NCBI RefSeq assembly: GCF_001457025.1
Contig: NZ_KQ758599.1
Span: 744,001-808,000, forward strand
DNA: 64,000 nt
From: Pseudarthrobacter enclensis
Lineage (GTDB): Bacteria; Actinomycetota; Actinomycetes; Actinomycetales; Micrococcaceae
Reading direction: 5' to 3'
Below the pieces are notes generated by a model that saw only the letters and a program-made list of their open reading frames with translations, was not told where the DNA came from and did not search any database. Positions 1 to 8,734 of the stretch are shown in pieces. Position 1 is the stretch's first letter; every line of letters begins with the position of its first letter. The position numbers and the translations under genes are program-made.

Positions 1-547
1 CATCTGCTTCATCCCGGACGGAGACACAGCCGGGTGGCTGGCCGAGAAGATCGACATGGCCACCGGTGACATCGTGGATGAAACGGGCGCCAAGGTTGGG
101 GAACACCCGGGTGCCAACGCCTTCACGGTGGGCCAGCGGCGCGGCCTGAAGCTGGGCCGGCCGGCCGCGGACGGAAAGCCGCGGTTCGTCCTGGAGATCC
201 GCCCCAAGGAGAACAAGGTGGTGGTAGGTCCGGAAGCCCTGCTCGCCATCGACGAGATCCAGGGCATCAAGGTCTCCTGGGCCGGGCTTCCCATTGCCGA
301 AGTGGGGACGGGCGAAGCCTTTGCCTGCCATGCCCAGGTCCGGGCCCACGGTGACCCCGTCCCGGCCCGTGCCTGGATGGAACAGGCCCCTGACGGCCGA
401 ACCGCTGCCGCCCGCCTCATGGTCCGCCTCGACGACCCCCTGCGGGGCGTGGCCCCGGGCCAGACGATCGTCCTTTACCAGGGCACCCGCGTCCTGGGCC
501 AGGCCACCATCGACGCCGCCCGGTCGCTCCAGCGCGCAGAACTCTAG
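1..547 (+). CDS. mnmA: tRNA-specific 2-thiouridylase MnmA, 3' part (5' end outside window)
   Basis: MnmA makes 2-thiouridine at the wobble base of Lys, Glu and Gln tRNAs in the cytoplasm, using ATP and a persulfide sulfur. The reading frame enters the window open, with the first full codon at base 2. The first residues read ICFIPDGD, which matches the family segment holding the second catalytic cysteine. FTVGQRRGLK follows about 35 residues later, then the C-terminal beta-barrel. About 180 residues are visible, roughly half of a normal MnmA. The N-terminal PP-loop ATPase domain lies upstream of the window. Identification from these motifs is firm. Confidence 0.93.
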   Translation, partial: ICFIPDGDTAGWLAEKIDMATGDIVDETGAKVGEHPGANAFTVGQRRGLKLGRPAADGKPRFVLEIRPKENKVVVGPEALLAIDEIQGIKVSWAGLPIAEVGTGEAFACHAQVRAHGDPVPARAWMEQAPDGRTAAARLMVRLDDPLRGVAPGQTIVLYQGTRVLGQATIDAARSLQRAEL

Positions 548-597
548 GGCAGCTGCGCCCCTGCCGCTTTCCCGGCGAGGGCCGATGCCCGGCACGG

Positions 598-632
598 AAA
601 ACGCCGTCACGCCATGGCGCGGGGCGGCGTTT
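598..632 (+). terminator. probable terminator hairpin after mnmA
   Basis: The arms AAACGCCG (about 599-606) and CGGCGTTT (625-632) are complementary and enclose a smaller palindrome, CGCCATGGCG. The hairpin lies about 50 bases after the mnmA stop and ends in TTT, without a long T run. It probably separates mnmA from the ABC transporter operon. Confidence 0.5.
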
Positions 633-833
633 GCCGTACCCGGACCGTCGGGCATGGAGCGCTGCCCGGCAAAAAGTGGTTGCCCGGGTAAATTTTGTGT
701 CTCAACTCACTTAAATGGCGCACCCGGGTGCTGACTCTCTGATTGAATCTACCCATCAGCACTGCGCGCCGCGGCCTGGGCTCATGCGTTCCGTGGCCGG
801 CTCGCAGGTACTCATCGGACAGAAAGTTCAGAG

Positions 834-2465
834 ATGACCAAGAGCAACAAAGCACTGCACGGCGCCATCGCGCTGGCAGGCATCTCCGCGCTCGCACTGA
901 CGGCCTGCACGGGCCCGTCGGGCGGCGGCGGATCATCCACCGGCGGCACCGGAGGCAACACCATCACCCTCGGGACGACGGACAAAGTGGTCACGCTCGA
1001 CCCCGCAGGGTCCTACGACGCCGGTTCGTTCCTGGTGATGAACCAGGTCTATCCCTTCCTCCTGAACGCCAAGCCCGGCAGTGCGGACGCGTCCCCGGAC
1101 ATCGCCGAGTCGGCGTCCTTCACGGCGCCCACGGAATACACCGTCAAGCTCAAGCCGGGCCTGAAGTTCGCCAACGGCCACGCCCTGACCTCGTCCGACG
1201 TGAAATTCTCCATCGACCGCGTGGTGAAGATCGCCGACCCCAACGGCCCCGCCTCGCTCCTGAGCAACCTTGAATCCGTGGAGGCAACGGACGACACCAC
1301 GGTCGTCTTCAAGCTCAAGGCGGCCAACGACCAGGTTTTCCCCGGGGTCCTGGCGTCCAACTCCGGACCGATCATCGACGAGGAAGTCTTCCCCGCGGAC
1401 AAGGTCATGGGCGACGACGACATCGTCAAGGCCAAGCCCTTCGCCGGTCCCTACAGCATTGACAGCTACAAGAAGAACGAACTGATCAGCCTCTCGGTGA
1501 ACTCCGACTACCAGGGCCTGCTGGGCAAGCCCGCCAACGACGGCGCCAACATCAAGTACTACGCCGACGCGAACAACCTCAAGCTCGACATCCAGGAGGG
1601 CAATATCGACGTTGCCGGCCGCTCGCTGACCGCCACCGACGTCGCGGACCTGGAAGGCAACTCCAAGGTCAAGGTGCACAAGGGGCCGGGCGGGGAACTG
1701 CGCTACATCGTCTTCAACTTCGACACCATGCCCTTTGGTGCCAAAGCTCCCGACGCCGATCCGGCCAAGGCCCTTGCGGTCCGCCAGGCGATGGCAAACA
1801 TCGTGGACCGCGACGCCATTGCCAACCAGGTCTACAAGGGCACCTACCTTCCCGCGTACTCCGTGGTGCCGGAAGGCTTCCTCGGTGCGACCCAGCCGCT
1901 GAAGGACCTCTACGGCAACGGCGGGAAGCCGGACCTGGAGAAGGCCAAGAAGGTGTTCGCCGACGCCGGCATCAGCGGACCGGTGAACATCAAGCTCCAG
2001 TACAACCCGGACCACTATGGCAGCTCCTCCGGCGACGAATACGCCATGATCAAGGAACAGCTTGAAAAGTCCGGCCTCTTCACCGTGGACCTGCAGTCCA
2101 CCGAGTGGGTCACCTACTCCAAGGACCGCACCGCCGACGCCTACCCCGTCTACCAGCTGGGCTGGTTCCCGGACTACTCCGACCCGGACAACTACCTCAC
2201 CCCGTTCTTCGTTCCCGGAAACTTCCTGAAGAACCACTACGACAACCCCGAGGTGGCATCCCTGATCCAGAAGCAGCTGACCACTGTGGACAAGGATGAG
2301 CGGGTCAAGCTCCTGGGCGAGGCACAGGAAGCCGTTGCCAAGGACCTCTCCACCCTGCCGTTGCTGCAGGGCGCCCAGGTCCTGGTGGCAGGGGCGGACG
2401 TCAAGGGCGTGGAGACCACCCTGGATGCTTCCTTCAAGACCCGCCTGGGTGTCATCTCCAAATAG
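834..2465 (+). CDS. ABC transporter substrate-binding lipoprotein (family 5, peptide type)
   Basis: This 543-residue protein has a short basic N-terminus, a hydrophobic stretch and a lipobox LTAC with the acylated cysteine at residue 25. A Gly/Ser-rich linker and a full-length family 5 solute-binding fold follow, with the typical 'GLKFANGHALTSSDVKFSIDR' type segment near residues 110-130. It should sit on the outer face of the membrane and pass peptides or similar solutes to the two downstream permeases. The 122-base gap to the first permease holds a strong hairpin, so this gene is probably expressed more than the rest. The substrate cannot be read from the sequence. The start ATG has only a weak AGAAAG-type ribosome site. 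Confidence 0.9.
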   Translation: MTKSNKALHGAIALAGISALALTACTGPSGGGGSSTGGTGGNTITLGTTDKVVTLDPAGSYDAGSFLVMNQVYPFLLNAKPGSADASPDIAESASFTAPTEYTVKLKPGLKFANGHALTSSDVKFSIDRVVKIADPNGPASLLSNLESVEATDDTTVVFKLKAANDQVFPGVLASNSGPIIDEEVFPADKVMGDDDIVKAKPFAGPYSIDSYKKNELISLSVNSDYQGLLGKPANDGANIKYYADANNLKLDIQEGNIDVAGRSLTATDVADLEGNSKVKVHKGPGGELRYIVFNFDTMPFGAKAPDADPAKALAVRQAMANIVDRDAIANQVYKGTYLPAYSVVPEGFLGATQPLKDLYGNGGKPDLEKAKKVFADAGISGPVNIKLQYNPDHYGSSSGDEYAMIKEQLEKSGLFTVDLQSTEWVTYSKDRTADAYPVYQLGWFPDYSDPDNYLTPFFVPGNFLKNHYDNPEVASLIQKQLTTVDKDERVKLLGEAQEAVAKDLSTLPLLQGAQVLVAGADVKGVETTLDASFKTRLGVISK

Positions 2466-2489
2466 TCCGGCCACTTCTGCCCGCGGCGG

Positions 2490-2526
2490 CAACGAGGCGG
2501 GATGCCACCGGCATCCCGCCTCGTTG
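2490..2526 (+). terminator. intra-operon hairpin between binding protein and permease genes
   Basis: This is a perfect 17-bp stem (2490-2506 with 2510-2526) closed by a three-base loop. No T run follows, so it is not a classic intrinsic terminator. In ABC operons such a hairpin after the binding-protein gene often protects the upstream mRNA and lowers expression of the permeases. I infer that role here. Confidence 0.65.
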
Positions 2527-2587
2527 GCCGCCACCGCCGGTCCCCGGGGGAAGACCGGCACGGGCCCCCTAGCTTTTAGGTAATTCC

Positions 2588-3679
2588 ATGACCACATTGA
2601 TTGAAGCGCCGCCGGAGGACTCCGACGGACTGCTCCCGGCGAAGAAGAAATCGTCCGGAGGCGGACTCGGCCAGTACATCCTGATCCGCTTCCTCCTGAT
2701 TTTCCCCACCATCCTCATCCTGGTCACCATGGTGTTCTTCCTGATGAGGATCACCGGGGACCCCATTACTGCCGCCATGGGCGGCCGGCTCCCGCCCAAC
2801 CAGCTGCAGCAGCGGATCACCGCCGCCGGCTACGACCGCCCGCTGATCGTCCAGTACTTCGAGTACCTGGGCCAGCTGGTGACCGGCAACTTCGGCACCA
2901 CCCTTTCCGACAACCGCAAGGTGACGGAAATGCTCACCACCTACGGCTCGGCCACCCTGGAACTGAGCATCAATGCCCTGATCGTGGCGCTGCTCGTGGG
3001 CATCCCCCTGGGGATGCTGGCCGCGCACCGCCGGGACCACGTACCGGACGCCGTCCTGCGCATCTTCGCCATCCTCTGCTACGCCACGCCCGTGTTCTTC
3101 GCCGGGCTGCTGCTGAAGCTGACCTTCTCCGTATGGCTGGGCTGGCTGCCTGTTGCCGGAAGGGCCAGGACCTCCACGGAACTGGCCCTGACATCACTGG
3201 AAGCCCCCACGGGCATCTACTGGCTCGATTCCCTGCGCAGCGGCAACATGGCAGCGCTGGGCGACGTGACGGCCCACGCCGTGCTGCCGGCCGTCGCCCT
3301 TGGGCTGCTGACGGCCGGAATCTTCCTGCGCCTGGTACGGACCAACGTCATCGGCACACTCGGCAAGGACTACGTCGAAGCAGGCAGGTCCCGCGGGGTG
3401 AGCGAGTTCCGGCTGGTGACCAAGCACGCCTACAAGCCGGCCCTGATTCCCATCATCACGGTAATGGGCCTGCAGATTGCCGTGATGCTCGGCGGTGCAG
3501 TGCTGACCGAGAAGACCTTCGAATGGAAGGGGCTGGGTTTCCAGCTGGCAACCTACCTGACAGCCCGGGACTATGTTGCCGTACAGGGCATCGTGGTGCT
3601 GCTGGCGGTCATCGTTGCCACCACCAACTTCATCGTGGACGTCATTGCCGCGCTGATCGATCCCCGCGTGAGGTACTGA
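2588..3679 (+). CDS. ABC transporter permease, DppB type
   Basis: This 363-residue inner-membrane permease starts with about 30 soluble residues. A first transmembrane segment follows near residues 34-54 (LIRFLLIFPTILILVTMVFF), then a periplasmic loop containing the GYDRPLIVQYFEYLGQL motif typical of DppB/OppB proteins. Five more membrane segments follow. The EAGRSRGVSEFRLVTKHAYKPAL segment (split here by its EAA function) is the cytoplasmic loop that contacts the ATPase. Only two bases separate its stop from the next permease, so the pair is translated together and should form a heterodimeric channel. Confidence 0.9.
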   Translation: MTTLIEAPPEDSDGLLPAKKKSSGGGLGQYILIRFLLIFPTILILVTMVFFLMRITGDPITAAMGGRLPPNQLQQRITAAGYDRPLIVQYFEYLGQLVTGNFGTTLSDNRKVTEMLTTYGSATLELSINALIVALLVGIPLGMLAAHRRDHVPDAVLRIFAILCYATPVFFAGLLLKLTFSVWLGWLPVAGRARTSTELALTSLEAPTGIYWLDSLRSGNMAALGDVTAHAVLPAVALGLLTAGIFLRLVRTNVIGTLGKDYVEAGRSRGVSEFRLVTKHAYKPALIPIITVMGLQIAVMLGGAVLTEKTFEWKGLGFQLATYLTARDYVAVQGIVVLLAVIVATTNFIVDVIAALIDPRVRY

Positions 3680-3681
3680 CC

Positions 3682-4704
3682 ATGTCTGCAACAGAAGTTC
3701 CGGTACCCGTGGCCAACCCACGGGAATCCCTGTTACTGCGGCTGCCGGTGGTCTCCCACGTGCGCCAAAGCGTGGGGCTGCAGCGGGGGATGCTCCTCAT
3801 GGGGCTTGTCCTGACGGGCGTGTTTCTCCTGACGGCCCTGCTCGCCCCGGTGATCGCACCCTACGGCTTCGCCCAGTTGTCCGACGCCGGGGGCAACTTC
3901 CCCGCGCAGCAGGCCCCCGGCGGCAAGCATCCCCTGGGCACCACCGTCGGAGGCTACGACGTCCTTTCCCGGGTCATGTGGGGAACGCAGACGGCACTGC
4001 TGGTGATCGTGATCGCCGTCGTGCTCTCCATCTTCGCCGGCGTCATCCTGGGCCTGGTCAGCGGCTACATCGGCGGGTGGCTGGACCGGATCCTCGTGGT
4101 CGTGGCAGACGCCATCTATGCCTTCCCCTCGCTGCTGCTGGCCATCGTCATGGCCATCGTGATCAGCGGCGGCCAATCCAGCCTCTTCGGTGGCGTGTTC
4201 GCGGCGGCGATTTCCATCACGGTGGTGTTCATCCCCCAGTACTTCCGGGTGATCAGGGCGGAGACCATCCGCCTCAAGGCCGAGCCCTTCGTCGAGTCGG
4301 CCAAGGTGGTGGGCGCCTCGAACCTGCGCATCATCACCCGCCACATCTACCGGAACGCCACACGGACGCTGCCGCTGATCTTCACGCTCAACGCGTCGGA
4401 GGCCATCCTCACCCTCGCCGCGCTGGGTTTCCTGGGCTTCGGCATCGAGCCCAGCTCGGCCTCCGAATGGGGCTTCGACCTGAGCAAGGCGCTCGCCGAC
4501 ACCACCTCCGGAATCTGGTGGACCGGTGTCTTCCCCGGCCTGGCGATCGTGTGGGTGGTCCTGGGACTGACCCTTGTGGGCGAAAGCATCAACGACCTGA
4601 ACGATCCCCGCCTGCGCGGACGCAAACGCACCAAACGCAGGGTCCCGGCCGCTCCGGCTGCCAACGCCGCACCGGGAGCCGACCACGAATCGAGGAACCA
4701 GTGA
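3682..4704 (+). CDS. ABC transporter permease, DppC type
   Basis: This 340-residue permease begins at ATG 3682, two bases after the upstream stop; the reading frame is open further upstream but shows no homology there. It has an N-terminal membrane segment near residue 35-55 and then the typical DppC loop with HPLGTTVGGYDVLSRV. Four or five membrane segments follow, with an EAA-type loop (FVESAKVVGASNLRIITRH). The C-terminus is basic and Ala/Pro-rich. Its TGA overlaps the GTG of the ATPase gene by four bases (GTGA), a sign of translational coupling. It pairs with the DppB-type permease. Confidence 0.9.
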   Translation: MSATEVPVPVANPRESLLLRLPVVSHVRQSVGLQRGMLLMGLVLTGVFLLTALLAPVIAPYGFAQLSDAGGNFPAQQAPGGKHPLGTTVGGYDVLSRVMWGTQTALLVIVIAVVLSIFAGVILGLVSGYIGGWLDRILVVVADAIYAFPSLLLAIVMAIVISGGQSSLFGGVFAAAISITVVFIPQYFRVIRAETIRLKAEPFVESAKVVGASNLRIITRHIYRNATRTLPLIFTLNASEAILTLAALGFLGFGIEPSSASEWGFDLSKALADTTSGIWWTGVFPGLAIVWVVLGLTLVGESINDLNDPRLRGRKRTKRRVPAAPAANAAPGADHESRNQ

Positions 4705-6416
4705 CCGAACAACGGGACACATCACCCGGCATGACGGGCCCCGACGGGAAAACCGTCCTGGACATCGACAACCTCCAGGTCACTTTCGCCACCGACGGCG
4801 GTGACGTCCACGCCGTCAAGGACGTCAGCCTGGACCTCAAGGCCGGCGAGGTGCTGGCCATCGTGGGGGAGTCCGGTTCCGGCAAGACCGTCACCGCGAA
4901 AACCATCCTTGGCCTCCTGCCGGAAACAGCCACCAGTTCCGGTGCCGTGCTCATCAACGGCACCAACATCATCAGCCTCAGCCCTGCCCGGCTCCGCCAG
5001 ATCCGCGGACGGGACGTGGCCATGGTGTTCCAGGAACCATCAACGGCGCTGAACCCCGTCTTCACCGTCGGCTGGCAGATCGCGGAGGGCATTCGCGCCC
5101 ACTCCGGCCAAGGCGGCGGCGCCCGCGTCTCAGCCAGGGAAGCCAAGGAGCGGGCCATCGAGGCCCTGCGGAAGGTGGGTATCCCGGATCCGGAACACCG
5201 GGTCAACTACTATCCGCACCAGTTCTCCGGCGGACAGAAGCAGCGGGTGGTGATCGCTGCAGCCCTGGCCCTGAACCCCGGGCTGATCGTGGCCGATGAA
5301 CCAACCACAGCCCTGGACGTCACTGTCCAGGCCGAAATACTCGAGCTGCTCCGGGACCTGCGGAACCAGTACGGCACCTCCATTGTGCTGATCACGCACA
5401 ACATGGGCGTGGTGGCAGACCTCGCCGACAGGGTGGTGGTCATGTATCGGGGCGACATTGTCGAGGAAGCTCCGGCCCCCAGGCTGTTCGCCGAACCGCG
5501 GCAGGAGTACACGCGTCAACTCCTGGCCGCCGTACCGCACCTGGGCCGCAACTCCGCCTCCGAAGGCATGACGGAGCGGAGCCACCAGGACGGGGAGATC
5601 CTCGTGGAAGCCCGCGACCTGACCATTGAATACCCGGGCCGGCTGGGCACGCCCGCCTTCAAGGCCGTTGACGGCGTCAGCTTCACGCTGTCCCGGGGCG
5701 AGGTGTTCGGACTGGTGGGGGAGTCCGGTTCCGGCAAGACCACCATTGGCCGCGCCATCGCCGGCCTTAACCGGACCACCGGGGGCAGCCTCAAGGTCCT
5801 GGGCTACGAGATGTTGAACATGCGGGAGAAGACGTTCAAGCCGCTCCGCAAGGATATCGGTTTCGTCTTCCAGGACCCGGCCGCCTCGTTCAACCCTCAG
5901 CTGACCATCGGCGAATGCATCGCAGAACCCATGCTGATCCACACCAGGCCCAGCGACGCGCAGGCGCGCAAACGCGTCGGTGAGCTGCTCGAATCAGTCC
6001 AGCTGCCGGCGTCGTACGCGGGCCGCTATCCCCACGAGCTCTCCGGCGGACAGCGGCAGCGTGCCTCCCTGGCGCGGGCCCTGAGCCTGAACCCGAGGCT
6101 GCTGATTGCGGACGAGCCGACGTCGGCCCTGGACGTCTCGGTGCAGGCGAAGGTCCTGGAACTGTTCCGGGACATCCAGCAGGAGTTCGGCTTCGGCTGT
6201 CTGTTCATCAGCCACGACCTTGCCGTGGTGGACATCCTCTCCACCTGGGTGGGGGTGCTCTACAAGGGCAAACTGGTGGAGCAAGGGATTGGCAACCAGG
6301 TCATGGGAAGCCCCCGGCACGACTACACGCGCCGGCTCATCGCCTCCCTTCCCGTGCCGGACCCGGGTGAGCAGTCGCGGCGGCGGGAAACCAACAGGGC
6401 ACTGCTGGGGTTGTGA
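4701..6416 (+). CDS. ABC transporter ATP-binding protein, fused DppD-DppF
   Basis: This 571-residue cytoplasmic ATPase contains two complete ABC cassettes in one chain. Each has the Walker A sequence GESGSGKT. The signature motifs are FSGGQKQR and LSGGQRQR, and the Walker B regions VADEPTTALDVTVQ and IADEPTSALDVSVQ. In many bacteria these are two proteins (DppD and DppF); the fusion supplies the heterodimeric motor in one piece. The GTG start overlaps the upstream stop by four bases. It completes the operon binding protein-permease-permease-ATPase and is followed by a strong terminator. Confidence 0.92.
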   Translation: MTEQRDTSPGMTGPDGKTVLDIDNLQVTFATDGGDVHAVKDVSLDLKAGEVLAIVGESGSGKTVTAKTILGLLPETATSSGAVLINGTNIISLSPARLRQIRGRDVAMVFQEPSTALNPVFTVGWQIAEGIRAHSGQGGGARVSAREAKERAIEALRKVGIPDPEHRVNYYPHQFSGGQKQRVVIAAALALNPGLIVADEPTTALDVTVQAEILELLRDLRNQYGTSIVLITHNMGVVADLADRVVVMYRGDIVEEAPAPRLFAEPRQEYTRQLLAAVPHLGRNSASEGMTERSHQDGEILVEARDLTIEYPGRLGTPAFKAVDGVSFTLSRGEVFGLVGESGSGKTTIGRAIAGLNRTTGGSLKVLGYEMLNMREKTFKPLRKDIGFVFQDPAASFNPQLTIGECIAEPMLIHTRPSDAQARKRVGELLESVQLPASYAGRYPHELSGGQRQRASLARALSLNPRLLIADEPTSALDVSVQAKVLELFRDIQQEFGFGCLFISHDLAVVDILSTWVGVLYKGKLVEQGIGNQVMGSPRHDYTRRLIASLPVPDPGEQSRRRETNRALLGL

Positions 6417-6440
6417 CACCGGGCAGGACCTGCCTCCGGG

Positions 6441-6470
6441 GCGCCGGTACGGCAAACGCCGTACCGGCGC
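6441..6470 (+). terminator. terminator after the ABC transporter operon
   Basis: This is a perfect 13-bp GC-rich stem (6441-6453 with 6458-6470) with loop AAAC, starting 24 bases after the ATPase stop and followed by TTAA. It separates the transporter operon from the chorismate mutase promoter. Confidence 0.75.
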
Positions 6471-6502
6471 TTAACAGCCCGTGCGATCATGGCCGCTGCC
6501 CA

Positions 6503-6508
6503 TAGACT
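6503..6508 (+). promoter_or_regulatory. -10 element TAGACT, leaderless promoter of chorismate mutase gene
   Basis: TAGACT fits the actinobacterial -10 pattern TANNNT. It ends six bases before ATG 6515, so transcription would start at or within a base of the A of the ATG. There is no ribosome site in this interval. No clear -35 is visible. A leaderless mRNA is the simplest reading. Confidence 0.55.
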
Positions 6509-6514
6509 GGAACC

Positions 6515-6922
6515 ATGACGCAGCACAACCTCCACTCCTCCGATTCCGACGACTACGACCCCTCCGCCAGTTCGCTGGCCGGACAGGTGGACCAGTCGGT
6601 GATGGCTGAACTGCTGTCAATACGCTCCAGTATCGACAACATCGATGCGACGCTGGTTTACCTCCTGGCCGAACGGTTCAAGGCCACCCAGAAGGTGGGC
6701 TTCCTCAAGGCCACCCACCAACTTCCTGCCGGTGACCCGGGCCGGGAAGCAGCGCAGATCGCCAGGCTTCGCAGGCTCGCTGAAGATGCCCACCTGGATC
6801 CGGCCTTCGCCGAGAAGTTCCTGAATTTCATCATCGGTGAAGTGATCCGGCACCACGAGGCCATCGCCGAAGACCACCAGGCGGCGTCCGGCCGGCAGGC
6901 GCAGGCGCCGACACCCGCGTGA
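6515..6922 (+). CDS. chorismate mutase, AroQ type
   Basis: This small, soluble, all-helical protein of 135 residues converts chorismate to prephenate on the way to Phe and Tyr. After about 30 disordered acidic and Ser-rich residues comes the AroQ helix 1 pattern LLSIRSSIDNIDATLVYLLAERF. The loop KATHQLPAGDPGREAAQI and the last helix, containing FLNFIIGEVIRHH, follow. It lacks a secretion signal and fused domains, so it is the cytoplasmic monofunctional form. The ATG is preceded by a -10 box at leaderless spacing. Its stop overlaps the MetE-like gene by four bases (GTGA). Confidence 0.85.
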   Translation: MTQHNLHSSDSDDYDPSASSLAGQVDQSVMAELLSIRSSIDNIDATLVYLLAERFKATQKVGFLKATHQLPAGDPGREAAQIARLRRLAEDAHLDPAFAEKFLNFIIGEVIRHHEAIAEDHQAASGRQAQAPTPA

Positions 6923-7983
6923 CCGCCGCACAGCCCGGCGCCGCCATGTCGGTGCCGGAACGGACCGTACCCACAGAAGTAACCGCCACCGCGCTTGGCC
7001 CGTGGCCCGGCGACGACCCCCTGGAAGCCGCACGGACCATCCGCGGCGAACTGGGCAGCCCGCATGTCCCGTTCCTCGCAGAGCTTCCCGCCCGTGGCGT
7101 CGGCAGTGACGCGCTGGGCCGCACCGCGTCACTGCTGGAGGAGCTGGCAGTGGACGTCCAGCCTTTCGGCTGGCGGCTGGTGGACCGGCCCGGCCGGGAC
7201 CACCGCCGGGCGGCCTCTGCATTGTCCACTGACATCAACGTCCTGGCCGACGTAGCCGGGGCGGAGGACAGCACGGCGCCGGAGGTCAAGGTGCAGCTGG
7301 TTGGCCCGTTGAGCCTGGCCGCCGGACTGCACCTGCACAACGGTGAGCGGGCACTGATCGACCATGGTGCCCGCAGGGATCTCGCCGCGTCACTGGCCGC
7401 CGGAGTGAAAGGTTACCTCCGCCGGGTCGCCGCTGCCGTCCCCGGGGCGCGGATCGTGGTCCAGGTCGATGAACCCGACATCGCGGCGGTCCTGGCCGGC
7501 ACCATTCCCACCGCCAGTGGCTACCGCACCCTCCGTTCCGTCCCCGCGTCCGAGGCCCGGGAATCCTGGCGACTGGTGCTGGAGGCGCTGCACGCCGCCG
7601 GGGCCGGAGAGGCCGTGGTGGCAGTGCCGGAAGTCGAGGCGCCCTTTGAACAGATCCTGGCGGCCGGCGCGGACGGAATCGCAGTGCCCGTCAAAGCGTT
7701 GACTACGCGCCAGTGGGAGCAGCTGGCCGGCGCAGCGGAGGCGGGGAAGCGGCTCTGGATCGGGGCGCTCGATGTCACAGCCGGGGACCTCCCCAAAACG
7801 GCTGCGTGCGTCGATGGAGTATGGCGCCCCTGGCGGCAGCTTGGCCTTGCCCCGTCACTGCTTGGCAGTGTCCGGGTCACGCCTTCGGATGGTCTGGCGG
7901 GACTGACCCCGGCACGCGCGAAGGACGTCCTGTCCAGGCTGACCAGGATTGCTGACGGCCTCAACCAGCAGGTCCTCGGCTAG
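6919..7983 (+). CDS. MetE-like (cobalamin-independent methionine synthase C-terminal type) protein
   Basis: This 354-residue protein resembles the C-terminal half of cobalamin-independent methionine synthase and the short actinobacterial paralogues of it (Rv3015c type). It has the beta-barrel pattern with VKVQLVGPLSLAAGLHL and IVVQVDEPDIAAVLAG. The second contains the aspartate-glutamate pair seen in the UROD/MetE fold. The N-terminal half of true MetE is absent and I do not see the full zinc-ligand set, so methyl transfer to homocysteine is not assured. GTG 6919 overlaps the chorismate mutase stop; ATG 6946 is an alternative. It converges on the next gene with only five bases between the two stops. 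Confidence 0.75.
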   Translation: MTAAQPGAAMSVPERTVPTEVTATALGPWPGDDPLEAARTIRGELGSPHVPFLAELPARGVGSDALGRTASLLEELAVDVQPFGWRLVDRPGRDHRRAASALSTDINVLADVAGAEDSTAPEVKVQLVGPLSLAAGLHLHNGERALIDHGARRDLAASLAAGVKGYLRRVAAAVPGARIVVQVDEPDIAAVLAGTIPTASGYRTLRSVPASEARESWRLVLEALHAAGAGEAVVAVPEVEAPFEQILAAGADGIAVPVKALTTRQWEQLAGAAEAGKRLWIGALDVTAGDLPKTAACVDGVWRPWRQLGLAPSLLGSVRVTPSDGLAGLTPARAKDVLSRLTRIADGLNQQVLG

Positions 7984-7988
7984 CGTCC

Positions 7989-8702
7989 TCAGACCCTGTT
8001 CTCCCACCTGTCCGGCTGGGCGTATCCCGGAAGGAAGGCCTGCGCCCGGTTGCCCCCGGCATAAGGACGCAACCTGTAGTCGAAGCTGCCGGCATAGACC
8101 AGCACCAGGCCGATCTGGGGCTGGATGACCTTGACCTGGATGCGGTGCTTTCCTGCCGGCCCGCCGGCAGGGTCCCACCATTGTTCAGCGTACGCCTTGG
8201 CATCCAGGGCGCCCGGCAGGGGGATGCGAAGCGGGCCGAGGAGCAGCCGCGACGCCTCGGACACGCCGCGCAGCTTCCCGTCCGCGGTCACGCTGAGGTT
8301 CAGGTCAGTGACCAGGCGCCGGTACCGGCCCACGTAATCCACGAGCTGGGAGCGTCCGTGCCGCCCGGTGATGCTGGTGGTGTCCTGGAACATCCGGGTG
8401 CGGCCGGGGAATCGGATCTCCCGCCGTGCTGTCAGGCTGGAGCGGCCGAACGGGTCCAGGTGTGCATGGTTCTCGATCCTGAACGGGACGCCTTCGCCGT
8501 ACTCGGGGAAGAACGCTTCCTCGCTGCCGGTCAGCCGCAGCAGCGGCCGGAGCCAGGCCTGCCGGCAGCCCACGACGTCGAAGGTCCCCTCACCCACGCC
8601 GTACTGTCCCGAGCCGGGGGCCAGGGAGAAGTAGTCCTGCAGTTCAGGCTGCAGCCTGCGGAAGTCTTCACCGAGGGCCTGCTCGTAAATGGGGGTGCTC
8701 AT
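7989..8702 (-). CDS. conserved hypothetical, DUF4166-like
   Basis: This soluble protein of 237 residues from ATG 8702 is chosen for the AGAGG ribosome site seven bases upstream. GTG 8738 would instead give a GTGA overlap with the DUF58 gene. The start YEQALGEDFRRLQPELQDYF, a GVGEGTFDVVG turn, the conserved R-x-I-x-F-P-G strand and the end LVYAGSFDYRLRPY resemble DUF4166 proteins. No catalytic motif, signal peptide or membrane segment is evident. It is the last gene of the MoxR operon. The family call is from memory of the pattern and moderately sure; function is unknown. Confidence 0.6.
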   Translation of the reverse strand: MSTPIYEQALGEDFRRLQPELQDYFSLAPGSGQYGVGEGTFDVVGCRQAWLRPLLRLTGSEEAFFPEYGEGVPFRIENHAHLDPFGRSSLTARREIRFPGRTRMFQDTTSITGRHGRSQLVDYVGRYRRLVTDLNLSVTADGKLRGVSEASRLLLGPLRIPLPGALDAKAYAEQWWDPAGGPAGKHRIQVKVIQPQIGLVLVYAGSFDYRLRPYAGGNRAQAFLPGYAQPDRWENRV

Positions 8703-8734
8703 GCTGGACCTCTCGCTGGGATGATGCGCTGGAA

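Noticed and set aside
933..2597. Long minus-strand open frame (554 codons) opposite the binding-protein gene
   Set aside because: It is an antisense shadow of a high-GC gene. The translation is low-complexity Gly/Val/Asp without family motifs, while the plus strand encodes a complete lipoprotein.
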